From an uncultured Clostridia bacterium (lineage in GTDB: Bacteria > Bacillota > Clostridia > Christensenellales > Aristaeellaceae), in NCBI GenBank assembly GCA_934621485.1, contig CAKTUS010000048.1:1-18261 (forward strand): a stretch of DNA of 18,261 nt, in the 5' to 3' direction. Positions 1-6,179 of this stretch are shown here, piece by piece. The position numbers and the translations under genes are program-made. A model generated the notes under the pieces. It was not told the DNA's origin. It ran no database searches and worked only from the letters and a program-made list of their open reading frames with translations. Within the stretch, counting starts at the first letter, position 1. The number at the start of each line of letters is the position of its first letter.

Positions 1-180
1 GTTCAGGCGCTTTTCAGCCAGAAACTGCTCAATTTCCTTATCTTGAATGGGCGACTCCCGCCGGTTGAGCATTTCCACCTTTGCGGCCACTACGTCCACG
101 GCGGTCACATCGTGATGCTGAGACAAAAGCACAGCCAGCGACAGGCCCACATACCCAACGCCTGCAACGGCAATTTTCAT
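1..180 (-). CDS. ugd: Nucleotide-sugar (UDP-glucose-type) 6-dehydrogenase, N-terminal part, cut by window edge
   Basis: Only the first 60 codons are in the window; the gene continues past the left edge. The protein begins MKIAVAGVGYVG, a Rossmann fold with the GxGxxG NAD-binding loop (G7, G9, G12), followed by an acidic residue at the end of the second strand (D29 in TAVDV) and a segment (NRRESPIQDKEIEQFL) typical of the family. Family members oxidise a UDP-sugar to a UDP-uronic acid in two NAD-dependent steps in the cytoplasm, supplying charged sugars for envelope polysaccharide. The start is supported by AAGGAGG a few bases upstream and by a good promoter at 248-276. The substrate cannot be fixed from the N-terminus alone: UDP-glucose fits best, but UDP-GlcNAc/ManNAc-type dehydrogenases share this region. 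The divergent neighbour is a membrane glycosyltransferase, consistent with polysaccharide synthesis. Confidence 0.88.
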   Translation of the reverse strand, partial: MKIAVAGVGYVGLSLAVLLSQHHDVTAVDVVAAKVEMLNRRESPIQDKEIEQFLAEKRLN

Positions 181-247
181 GACAACGTTCCTCCTTGATA
201 AATCCGTAAGCAATCATAAAAAGGCAAATTTTTCATCAAGCATCTTT

Positions 248-276
248 ATCATAGCCTGTTTGAGCCGGAAAGTCAA
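248..276 (-). promoter_or_regulatory. Promoter of the nucleotide-sugar dehydrogenase gene
   Basis: On the minus strand, TTGACT (plus positions 271-276) is followed after exactly 17 nt by TATGAT (248-253), a close match to a housekeeping sigma-A promoter. Transcription would start near 241, giving a leader of about 60 nt before the ATG at 180. It lies back to back with the plus-strand promoter at 285-313, with only 8 nt between the two -35 boxes. Confidence 0.72.
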
Positions 277-284
277 TGCGGGCG

Positions 285-313
285 TTGTGGCGCGCGCTTC
301 GCTGTGGTATGAT
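285..313 (+). promoter_or_regulatory. Extended -10 promoter of the membrane glycosyltransferase gene
   Basis: TTGTGG (285-290), a 17-nt spacer, then TATGAT (308-313) preceded by TG at 305-306, i.e. an extended -10 (TGGTATGAT). The -35 matches the consensus only in its first three bases, and the TGn motif probably compensates. The predicted start is near 320 and the leader is about 30 nt to the ATG at 350. Confidence 0.6.
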
Positions 314-349
314 AACTGCTGAAAAAAAGGAGAAAAGGAGAAACCGGTC

Positions 350-1612
350 ATGCTGGCTGTTGAAACGGTTGTGTTGGCGCTGGCGGCTCTGTATCTGCCG
401 CGGCGTTTGCGTAATGAGGTTCCCCGACGGGCCCTGTGGCTGCTGTTTGCCCTGGCCCTGTGGCTTCGGCTGACGGCCCTTCGGTTTTGGCCGGTTTCGC
501 CTCAAAGCGATTTTGCCCTGTATGAGCAGTGCGCCCGGCAGTATGCCGCCGTGCCGTTTGCCCAGTGGGGCACGGTGCATCCCGGCCCTTATCTGGAAAG
601 CCAGTGGCCGGTGCTGATGCCCTTTGTGCTGCTGGAGGGAGTTGTCCTGCGCCTGTTCCATGGAGACGCCCGCGCCCTTCAGGTGATCGGCGCGCTGTGC
701 CAGAGCGGCGTGTGCGTGCTGCTGGCCCTGGTGGGTGAAAAGGTGTGCCGCAGCCGGAAGCGGGGCTTTCTGGCTGGATGCCTGTGGGCGGCGCTGCCTG
801 CCGGAGTGCTGTATGCCCCTACGCTGACCAACCAGCACCCGGCCATGCTGTTTTTGTGGCTGGGGCTGTGGCTGCTGGTAACGGAAAAGCCGGCCCTTTC
901 GCCTGCGGCGGGCGCTTGCCTGGCGCTGTCCCAGCTGCTGCGCCCCGAGGCTACGGTAGCGGTACTGGCCTGCGGGCTTTGCTGCATTGGCTTTGCCGCG
1001 GCCTTTCCCCAAAAGCGGAGGCGGATGCTGCTGTGCGCGCTGGGCTGCGTCCTGAGCTATTGGGCCCTGATTTGGGCGGCGGACGCCTGGCTGCTGAAAA
1101 CGGGGCTGATAAGCGGTTCCATCCGCCAGAGTCACTTGGATTACAAGCTGCTGGTGGGGTGCAACCCGGAAAGCCTGGGCCGCTGGAACGCATCGGACGC
1201 AGCGTTGGAAGGCGCGGAGGCGATTCGCCAGGCGCTGAAGGAGCGCCTTGGGCTGAAGCTGCTGCCCCTATGGGGCGTCAAGCTGTTTTTGAATGTGTTT
1301 GACCTGTACAATCCCTTTCTGGTACCGGATGGCATGCAGGTGCTGGCCGCGCCCTTTACTTGGCTGATGGCGCTGCTGTATCTGGGCATGCTGCCGGTGA
1401 TTCTGCGCGCGCTGCGGCAGTTGCCGTGCTTTTGGCAGGGAAGGGGAAAAGCGGGTTTGGGAGCCTGGCTGCTGGCGGTGTGCCTGCTGGGCTATTTGGC
1501 GGCCTACACTTTGCTGGAAACCCAGGGGCGTTATCTGTTTGTTGACTATCCCTTCTGGATTCTGCTGAGCCTTTTGCCAAAGCCTTGCCCGCCCGGAGGC
1601 TCTTTGCTATAA
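350..1612 (+). CDS. GT-C fold (ArnT/PMT-like, GT39/GT83-type) membrane glycosyltransferase
   Basis: A 420-residue polytopic membrane protein with about ten hydrophobic segments. After the first two membrane segments comes the acidic loop motif SDFALYEQ (Asp54), where GT-C enzymes that use polyprenyl-phosphate sugars place the catalytic Asp/Glu. A LRPE motif (197-200) follows in a later loop, as is common in this superfamily. Such enzymes move a sugar from a lipid carrier to a protein, lipid or glycan on the outer face of the membrane. The start is fixed by AGGAG about 10 nt upstream. The gene diverges from a nucleotide-sugar dehydrogenase, fitting envelope glycan modification. Donor and acceptor cannot be read from the sequence. 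The assignment to the GT-C superfamily is fairly firm; the exact family is not. Confidence 0.72.
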   Translation: MLAVETVVLALAALYLPRRLRNEVPRRALWLLFALALWLRLTALRFWPVSPQSDFALYEQCARQYAAVPFAQWGTVHPGPYLESQWPVLMPFVLLEGVVLRLFHGDARALQVIGALCQSGVCVLLALVGEKVCRSRKRGFLAGCLWAALPAGVLYAPTLTNQHPAMLFLWLGLWLLVTEKPALSPAAGACLALSQLLRPEATVAVLACGLCCIGFAAAFPQKRRRMLLCALGCVLSYWALIWAADAWLLKTGLISGSIRQSHLDYKLLVGCNPESLGRWNASDAALEGAEAIRQALKERLGLKLLPLWGVKLFLNVFDLYNPFLVPDGMQVLAAPFTWLMALLYLGMLPVILRALRQLPCFWQGRGKAGLGAWLLAVCLLGYLAAYTLLETQGRYLFVDYPFWILLSLLPKPCPPGGSLL

Positions 1613-1613
1613 T
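1585..1613 (+). promoter_or_regulatory. Extended -10 promoter of the metallo-hydrolase gene
   Basis: TTGCCC (1585-1590), a 17-nt spacer and a perfect TATAAT (1608-1613) with TG two bases before it (TGCTATAAT). The -10 box overlaps the TAA stop (1610-1612) of the upstream glycosyltransferase, so the promoter is embedded in the end of that gene. The predicted start is near 1620, about 20 nt before the ATG at 1642. Confidence 0.68.
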
Positions 1614-1641
1614 AAAGCGACCGAACGAGGAGGCTTTTGAT

Positions 1642-2448
1642 ATGGACGAACTGATTGTTTTGGGAACCGGCAACGCCAACGCTACCCGCTGCTACAATAC
1701 CTGCTTTGCCCTGCAAGGCCGGGACGGGCTGATTCTGTGCGACGCAGGCGGCGGCAACGGCATCATGGCGCAGCTGGAAAGGGCGGAAATTGCTTGGAAC
1801 CAGATTCACCATCTCATCATCACGCATGCTCATACCGACCACCTCATGGGCGTGGTGTGGGTCATCCGCATGATTTCCACCCGCATGAATACGGGCGAGT
1901 ATCAGGGACAGCTTCACATCTATTGCGACCATGAGGTAGGCGCAGGTCTGACCGCCATGTGCACCCTGATGCTGCAAAAAAAGATGTACAGCCATATCGG
2001 CCGGGACATTGTGCTGCATGACATTGCCGACGGTTTTACCGTCGCTGTGGCAGGGCGGCAGGTAACCTTTTTTGATATTTTATCCACCAAAATGAAGCAG
2101 TTTGGCTTTACCGCCCGACTGGAAGACGGCCGCATGCTGTGCTGCCTGGGGGACGAGCCCTACAACCCGGACTGCGAAGCCTATGTGCGGGGCGCGGACT
2201 GGCTGCTGTGCGAGGCGTTCTGCCTGTATGGCGACCGGGAGCGGTTTAAGCCCTATGAAAAGCATCACTCTACGGTGAAGGAAGCCAGCGAACTGGCGCA
2301 GCGGCTACAAATTCCTCATCTTGTGCTGTGGCATACCGAGGACCGAACCCTGCCCCGGCGCAAGGAGCGCTACAGCCAGGAGGGCCGGCAGTATTATCAC
2401 GGTGATTTGCATGTGCCGGACGACCTGGAGCGTATCCCTCTGGCATGA
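1642..2448 (+). CDS. RNase Z-like metallo-beta-lactamase-fold hydrolase
   Basis: A 268-residue protein with the MBL-fold zinc motif HAHTDH at 62-67, preceded by the strand-Asp motif ILCDAGGG (31-38). The later motifs follow RNase Z/ElaC order: CLGD (168-171), DWLLCEAF (186-193, matching the family's LIHEATF), HHSTVKEA (208-215) and a final metal-site His in LWHTED (229-234). The start was chosen at the ATG after GAGGAGG (1627-1633) rather than the longer frame beginning at 1585. It is shorter than typical RNase Z (about 300 residues), and I see no flexible Gly/Pro exosite arm, so it is more likely a paralogue acting on a small phosphodiester or ester than the tRNA 3'-processing enzyme. It probably acts in the cytoplasm. 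It has its own promoter at 1585-1613. Confidence 0.82.
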   Translation: MDELIVLGTGNANATRCYNTCFALQGRDGLILCDAGGGNGIMAQLERAEIAWNQIHHLIITHAHTDHLMGVVWVIRMISTRMNTGEYQGQLHIYCDHEVGAGLTAMCTLMLQKKMYSHIGRDIVLHDIADGFTVAVAGRQVTFFDILSTKMKQFGFTARLEDGRMLCCLGDEPYNPDCEAYVRGADWLLCEAFCLYGDRERFKPYEKHHSTVKEASELAQRLQIPHLVLWHTEDRTLPRRKERYSQEGRQYYHGDLHVPDDLERIPLA

Positions 2449-2469
2449 GCGCCGGAACCATGATATAAT
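2440..2469 (+). promoter_or_regulatory. Extended -10 promoter upstream of rpiB
   Basis: A perfect TATAAT (2464-2469) with TG two bases ahead (TGATATAAT). A CTGGCA hexamer (2440-2445) sits 18 nt upstream as a partial -35. It lies in the 57-nt gap between the hydrolase stop and the rpiB start. Confidence 0.6.
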
Positions 2470-2505
2470 GAAACGATGTTGGAAACGCTGAAGGAGGATT
2501 TTCTC

Positions 2506-2955
2506 ATGATTGCCATTGCCTGTGACCATGCCGGAATCGATTTGAAGCCCGCCGTTATCGAAGTGCTGGACGAGCTGGGACTGGAGTACAAGGATTTGGG
2601 AACCTATTCCCACGATAGTGTGGATTATCCGATATACGGCGTAAAGGCCGCTCGCGCGGTGGCCGACGGCTTGTGTGAGCGCGGGATTCTTTTGTGCGGC
2701 ACAGGCGTTGGCATCGGCATCGCCGCCAGCAAGGTAAAGGGCATCCGCTGCGTTATCTGTTCAGACACCTATTCTGCCAAAATGAGCCGGCAGCACAACG
2801 ACGCGAACATGCTGTCCCTGGGCTCCCGGGTTGTGGGCAGCGAACTGGCCAAGGATATTGTGCGTATCTGGCTCGCCACGCCCTTTGAGGGGGGCCGTCA
2901 TGCCCGCCGGGTGGATATGCTCAAAAAGCTGGATAACGGCGAAAGCATCGACTAA
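2506..2955 (+). CDS. rpiB: Ribose 5-phosphate isomerase B (RpiB/LacAB family)
   Basis: A 149-residue cytoplasmic enzyme of the usual RpiB length. It interconverts ribose 5-phosphate and ribulose 5-phosphate in the pentose phosphate pathway. Visible signatures are CDHAG (6-10), the catalytic cysteine loop LLCGTGVGIGIAASK (C64), YSAKMSRQHNDANML (89-103, with the active-site His97) and GGRHARRVDML (129-139), which supplies phosphate-binding basic residues. The start follows AAGGAGG (2491-2497) and is 10 codons inside the longest frame. Some family members isomerise allose- or galactose-6-phosphate, but the catalytic Cys and the generic setting favour ribose. The next gene starts 14 nt downstream, so rpiB is probably cotranscribed with the exporter gene. 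Confidence 0.93.
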   Translation: MIAIACDHAGIDLKPAVIEVLDELGLEYKDLGTYSHDSVDYPIYGVKAARAVADGLCERGILLCGTGVGIGIAASKVKGIRCVICSDTYSAKMSRQHNDANMLSLGSRVVGSELAKDIVRIWLATPFEGGRHARRVDMLKKLDNGESID

Positions 2956-2969
2956 AAAAGGGGAAAGCT

Positions 2970-4208
2970 ATGGCTGCGGCTTGGCGTATGCGCGCCTTGC
3001 GAATGGCGGGGCGAATTATTCTGGAAAACGGCGGAGAAACCTATCGCGCCGAGGATACGGTGCTTCGAATGGCCAAGGCACTGGGCCTTCACGACGCGGG
3101 TGTGTTTGCCGTACCCAGCGGCCTGTTTATTTCCTATGCCGATGAAAACGAGGAGCAAAGCACGTCGGTAACCCGCATCCATCTGCGGGGCACGCATCTG
3201 CGGCGGGTGGACCGGGTAAACCAGATCAGCCGCCAGCTGGCGCAGGGCAGCATGGAGCCGCAGGCGCTGCTGTGCGCCCTGGAGGAGGCGGCAAACCTGG
3301 ATGCGCAAAAGCCGGCCTGGTATGAGCCGCTCATGGCTTTTGTAACTGCCGCCGGCTTTGCGGTTATGTTCGGCGGAGGGCTGCTGGATTCGCTTGTGGG
3401 CGGCCTGTGCGCGGCCATCACTCAGCTGGTGCCCCTGCTGTGGCGGCGCGCAGGGATTGCCGGGTCGCTGATGGGCAGCGTTTTTTGCGCGCTGATTCCG
3501 CTGTGGTTTCATGCGGCCACGGGTCTGGGCACGCCTGACGCCATGATTGCAGCCGCCATCATGCCCCTGGTGCCGGGCCTGAGCATGACCAATGCCGTGC
3601 AGGATATTCTGCGGGGCGACATGATGTCCGGCGTGGCCCATGCGGCCCGGGCGGTGATGGTGGCCGCGCTGGTGGCCGGCGGCGCGTTGATTGGTACGCA
3701 TTTGTTCCGCTTTACAGGGTTGGCCAGCCCGGCTGTGCCTGCGGCGGCGCCTTCGCCCCTGGCGCTGCAAACGCTGGTGGTTTTTTTCAGCAGCCTGATG
3801 GCGGGCGCCAGTTTCGGCGCGCTTTTGTACGCGCCGGGCAAGGCCATTTATTGGGGCGGCGTGCTGGGCGGTCTGGGCTACACGGCCAGCTGGCTGGCGC
3901 TGCAATTGGGCGCGCCCAATGCGGTATCCATGTTCCTGGGGGCGTTTATCGCTGCGGTAGGCGCTCAGCTGGCGGCTCGAAAACTGAAAATGATAGCCAC
4001 CATTTTTGTTACCATCGCCATTTTGCCGCTGGTGCCCGGCCTGGGGCTGTATCGGGCCATGAGCACGGTGGCGCAGGGACAGACCGGCGCGGGGCTGGCC
4101 ATTGCCGCTTCCACCATGGCCAGCATTTTGATGATTGCGCTGGGCATTGGCTGCGGCTCCCAGCTGGCCTTGATTCCCCGCCGGGCCGACCACGAAGGAA
4201 AGGGCTGA
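2970..4208 (+). CDS. Fused ThrE-type threonine/serine exporter (DUF1212 + DUF3815)
   Basis: A 412-residue membrane protein. Its N-terminal soluble part (about 1-115) has the ThrE/DUF1212 pattern: RIILENGGETYRAEDTV near 15-31, an AVPSGLFISY strand, and RGTHLRRVDRVNQISRQL. About ten hydrophobic helices follow. The later half resembles the small ThrE_2/DUF3815 subunit (GKAIYWGGVLGGLGYTASWL, LPLVPGLGLYRAM). In many Firmicutes these are two adjacent genes; here they are one polypeptide, as in actinobacterial ThrE. Family members export threonine, serine or related small molecules using the proton gradient; the substrate here is inferred only. The start is preceded by AAAAAGGGGAAAG. The gene sits 14 nt after rpiB and 8 nt before the next gene, suggesting one transcript. 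Confidence 0.85.
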   Translation: MAAAWRMRALRMAGRIILENGGETYRAEDTVLRMAKALGLHDAGVFAVPSGLFISYADENEEQSTSVTRIHLRGTHLRRVDRVNQISRQLAQGSMEPQALLCALEEAANLDAQKPAWYEPLMAFVTAAGFAVMFGGGLLDSLVGGLCAAITQLVPLLWRRAGIAGSLMGSVFCALIPLWFHAATGLGTPDAMIAAAIMPLVPGLSMTNAVQDILRGDMMSGVAHAARAVMVAALVAGGALIGTHLFRFTGLASPAVPAAAPSPLALQTLVVFFSSLMAGASFGALLYAPGKAIYWGGVLGGLGYTASWLALQLGAPNAVSMFLGAFIAAVGAQLAARKLKMIATIFVTIAILPLVPGLGLYRAMSTVAQGQTGAGLAIAASTMASILMIALGIGCGSQLALIPRRADHEGKG

Positions 4209-4216
4209 AAGCTGGC

Positions 4217-5494
4217 ATGAACAGGTTGTCTTTGTGGGGCGTCAAAGTGCAAAACGCTTCCATTTTGCTGTATCTTCTGTGGCTGCTGTTGCCCGCTGTG
4301 CAAACCACTGGCCGGGCGGCCAGCGGCGTGTTTTGCGTAGCGCTGTTTGGCCTGGGCGTGCTGATGGACGCCCAGTACCTGAAAACCGTCTGGCCGAGAC
4401 TGTTGCTGCGGGCGCTGTGTGCGGCGGCTGCGCCGCTGGTGCTGCGCCGTTTTCTAAACCGGGGCGGCGACAACTTCTGGGGTTATTACGTGCAGCAGGC
4501 CATGTTCTGGTTCCCATTGGTGTTTGCAGGCCATGTGCGCCAGCGGAGAGACGCTCGCGCCTGGCGCTGGATGAAGTGGGTGCTGCTGGCTGCCGTCACC
4601 GTTACCACCCTGACCACCATCGGCTGGCTGATTCAGGGCATGCTGCGGGGCGGCAAGGTGTACGCCTATTCCCGCTCTCTCGGTTATGGGGGCGAGGGAC
4701 GGGACGCCTATTTGAAGGAACTGATGCTGCGCAACATTGGCGGCTATGATTTCATCTATGCCTCTGTGGCGGCCTTGCCGCTTACCTGCATCGGCATAAT
4801 GCGAAGCCGGGGCTGGGCCCGGACAGGGTATACGGCGCTGCTTTGCGCGCAGACCGTGATGATTGCGCTTTCGCAGTACACCTATGCTTTGGTCTTTGCT
4901 GCGGCGATTCTGGCGGCGGAGGCTTTGGCCGCTTTGGCGCGCTGCCTTTCCCGGGGAAAGCTGAAGCTGGGCGGCTCGCTGCTGATCGGCCTTGTTCCCC
5001 TGCTATTGGCGCTGGCGCTTCGTAAGCCGCTGATTGGGCTGGGCGCGGGCTTGTGCAGCCGTTTGGGGCTGGACCATTTTGCCTTTAGCCTGGAGCAGCT
5101 GCAAGCCGCGATGGAAGGCGGCGTTCTGAGCGCTGATTCCCGTATGAGCTATTACCTGACGGCGCTGGAGGGCTTTCGCCGGTCTCCGCTGGTGGGGCGT
5201 TTGCTGGGGGGCGAAGCCCTGCTGAGCCAGCACAGCGATCTGCTGGATTTGCTCAGCGGCTTAGGGCTGCTGGGCACGGCGCTGTTTGGCGCAATGATGT
5301 TTGCCATGGGCCGGGGCGCGTTGCAGGGCGTTTGCCGATCGCCGGAGCGGGCCCAGCTTTGCGTGATGGCGATAAGCCTGCTGGCGACAGCCGCCCTGGG
5401 CACGGTGTGCTACAGCCGCGATATCATGGCTGTAGCCGCCCTGGGAACGCTGCTGGTGCTGGAAGGAACCCGGAGGGCAAACCCACCGGGCTGA
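4217..5494 (+). CDS. Polytopic membrane protein, O-antigen ligase/polymerase-like (Wzy_C-type)
   Basis: A 425-residue, mostly hydrophobic protein with about ten or more predicted membrane helices. Near the C-terminus the stretch LLSQHSDLLDLLSGLGLLGT matches the pattern of the Wzy_C/O-antigen ligase domain (H-S-x(3)-D then GLLG) in the large periplasmic loop. Family members join or polymerise lipid-linked glycans outside the membrane. The loop before it also carries Arg-rich and Tyr-rich positions (SRMSYYLTALEGFRRSPLVG) like those of ligases. The start at ATG 4217 is inferred: it begins 8 nt after the exporter stop and lacks a well-spaced Shine-Dalgarno, so it may be translated by coupling, or a nearby TTG/GTG may be used. 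The nearest sugar-related genes are the dehydrogenase and GT-C glycosyltransferase at the left edge. The family call is moderate; the glycan is unknown. Confidence 0.62.
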   Translation: MNRLSLWGVKVQNASILLYLLWLLLPAVQTTGRAASGVFCVALFGLGVLMDAQYLKTVWPRLLLRALCAAAAPLVLRRFLNRGGDNFWGYYVQQAMFWFPLVFAGHVRQRRDARAWRWMKWVLLAAVTVTTLTTIGWLIQGMLRGGKVYAYSRSLGYGGEGRDAYLKELMLRNIGGYDFIYASVAALPLTCIGIMRSRGWARTGYTALLCAQTVMIALSQYTYALVFAAAILAAEALAALARCLSRGKLKLGGSLLIGLVPLLLALALRKPLIGLGAGLCSRLGLDHFAFSLEQLQAAMEGGVLSADSRMSYYLTALEGFRRSPLVGRLLGGEALLSQHSDLLDLLSGLGLLGTALFGAMMFAMGRGALQGVCRSPERAQLCVMAISLLATAALGTVCYSRDIMAVAALGTLLVLEGTRRANPPG

Positions 5495-5647
5495 TTTGCT
5501 CCGATAAGGGCCTGCTACCGGCAAGAACTGCCCAAAAGAGACATTTGTACAGATGCTTCGCGGGTCCATCAAGGGCGACTGTTCGCAAACGGCCGCAGCG
5601 CTTCGCCGTTGGCGATCCAACCCTGTGGGGAGAGCCGTTCGTTCTTT

Positions 5648-5804
5648 GCTGCCCGGCAGCCTTGAAAGCCGCCGGCCCAGAATGTTCCAAAAGCGAGAGG
5701 CAGAGAGCAGGGTGCTCAAACGTGGGGGAGGACAACGGCCGTAGTCCTCCCTTGTTTCGCATCCACCCGCAGGTGGGGACTGTGGCGGCTTCGCCTGTGA
5801 AGCC
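5648..5804. other. Cluster of four short stem-loops
   Basis: Perfect inverted repeats occur in quick succession: GCTGCC/GGCAGC (5648-5653 with 5655-5660), GGGAGGAC/GTCCTCCC (5726-5733 with 5744-5751, 10-nt loop), CCACC/GGTGG (5763-5767 with 5772-5776) and GGCTTC/GAAGCC (5787-5792 with 5799-5804). The second is followed on the plus strand by TTGTTT and could act as a weak terminator. The array could be a structured RNA or a repeat element; no known RNA family (RNase P, tmRNA, SRP RNA) is recognisable. Confidence 0.45.
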
Positions 5805-5891
5805 CGTCTCCTGCGCCTTTCCTTTTTCAAAAGCTGAGGCAGTTGCACTGGTCCAAAAGTTTTGAACATGAAAGAAGTGAACACAAAAAGA

Positions 5892-5916
5892 GAAGCCCTG
5901 TTCTCAGGCGGGCTTC
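5892..5916. terminator. Rho-independent terminator, best on the minus strand, possibly bidirectional
   Basis: GAAGCCC (5892-5898) and GGGCTTC (5910-5916) form a 7-bp stem with an 11-nt loop. Read on the minus strand the hairpin is followed by TCTTTTTG, a good U-tract; on the plus strand it is followed by ATTTGTTCGG, which is weaker. It lies between the convergent transcription units ending at 5494 and 6180 and could stop both. Confidence 0.62.
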
Positions 5917-6083
5917 ATTTGTTCGGATTTGTGCTTTGGGCTGACTTTTTTCTTACGGCGCTTTCTCTGTCCTCTTTGTGGCCAATACGAGCTTGCGTCT
6001 CGTCAGAACGATGAAAAACGAAGGAGTTGGCGGCCGCCGATTTTGACAGCCTTTTATGAACGAGACTTTTTCTTTACCGATGC

Positions 6084-6122
6084 GTCCCCAAAAGCTTGCC
6101 GCCGGGACAAGCCTTTGGGGAC
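6084..6122. other. Long 15-bp stem-loop downstream of the zinc-ribbon/TPR gene
   Basis: The arms at 6084-6098 and 6108-6122 (GTCCCCAAAAGCTTG and its near complement) enclose a 9-nt loop. In minus-strand RNA all 15 positions pair, one of them G-U; in plus-strand RNA that position is an A-C mismatch. It begins 58 nt after the minus-strand stop codon at 6180. No U-tract follows on either strand, so it may be an RNA-stabilising 3' structure or a repeat remnant rather than an intrinsic terminator. Confidence 0.5.
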
Positions 6123-6179
6123 GGAGTGGGGCGGCCATACTCAAGCGGGCGGCCCTTTCTTTTTGTTGGCGGATGCTTT

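Larger units (their letters stand above)
5495..6179. other. Convergent intergenic region rich in stem-loops, no gene supported
   Basis: This 685-bp stretch separates a plus-strand gene end from a minus-strand gene end. Open frames exist on both strands (for example minus 5261-5884 and plus 5929-6192), but they lack a ribosome binding site, have Arg/Pro-rich compositions without recognisable domains, and one overlaps the ligase-like gene antisense. What I do see is a cluster of short inverted repeats at 5648-5804, a terminator hairpin at 5892-5916, the palindrome GGCGGCCGCC at 6029-6038 and a long stem-loop at 6084-6122. The content resembles degenerate or dispersed intergenic repeat material rather than coding DNA. 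Confidence 0.6.

Noticed and set aside
236..1135. 299-codon minus-strand frame opposite the glycosyltransferase gene
   Set aside because: Gln/Arg/Pro-rich shadow; it would also read through both divergent promoters.
2952..4193. 413-codon minus-strand open frame opposite the ThrE gene
   Set aside because: Gln/Arg/His-rich shadow of a well-recognised exporter.
5595..5606. GCAGCGCTTCGC shared with repeat copy B
   Set aside because: Only 12 bases and GC-rich; in DNA of this composition that can be chance, so I did not call a third repeat copy.
5261..5884. 207-codon minus-strand frame in the convergent gap
   Set aside because: It overlaps the ligase-like gene antisense, has no Shine-Dalgarno, is Arg/Pro/Ser-rich and crosses several hairpins; more likely non-coding repeat material, although a real short protein cannot be fully excluded.
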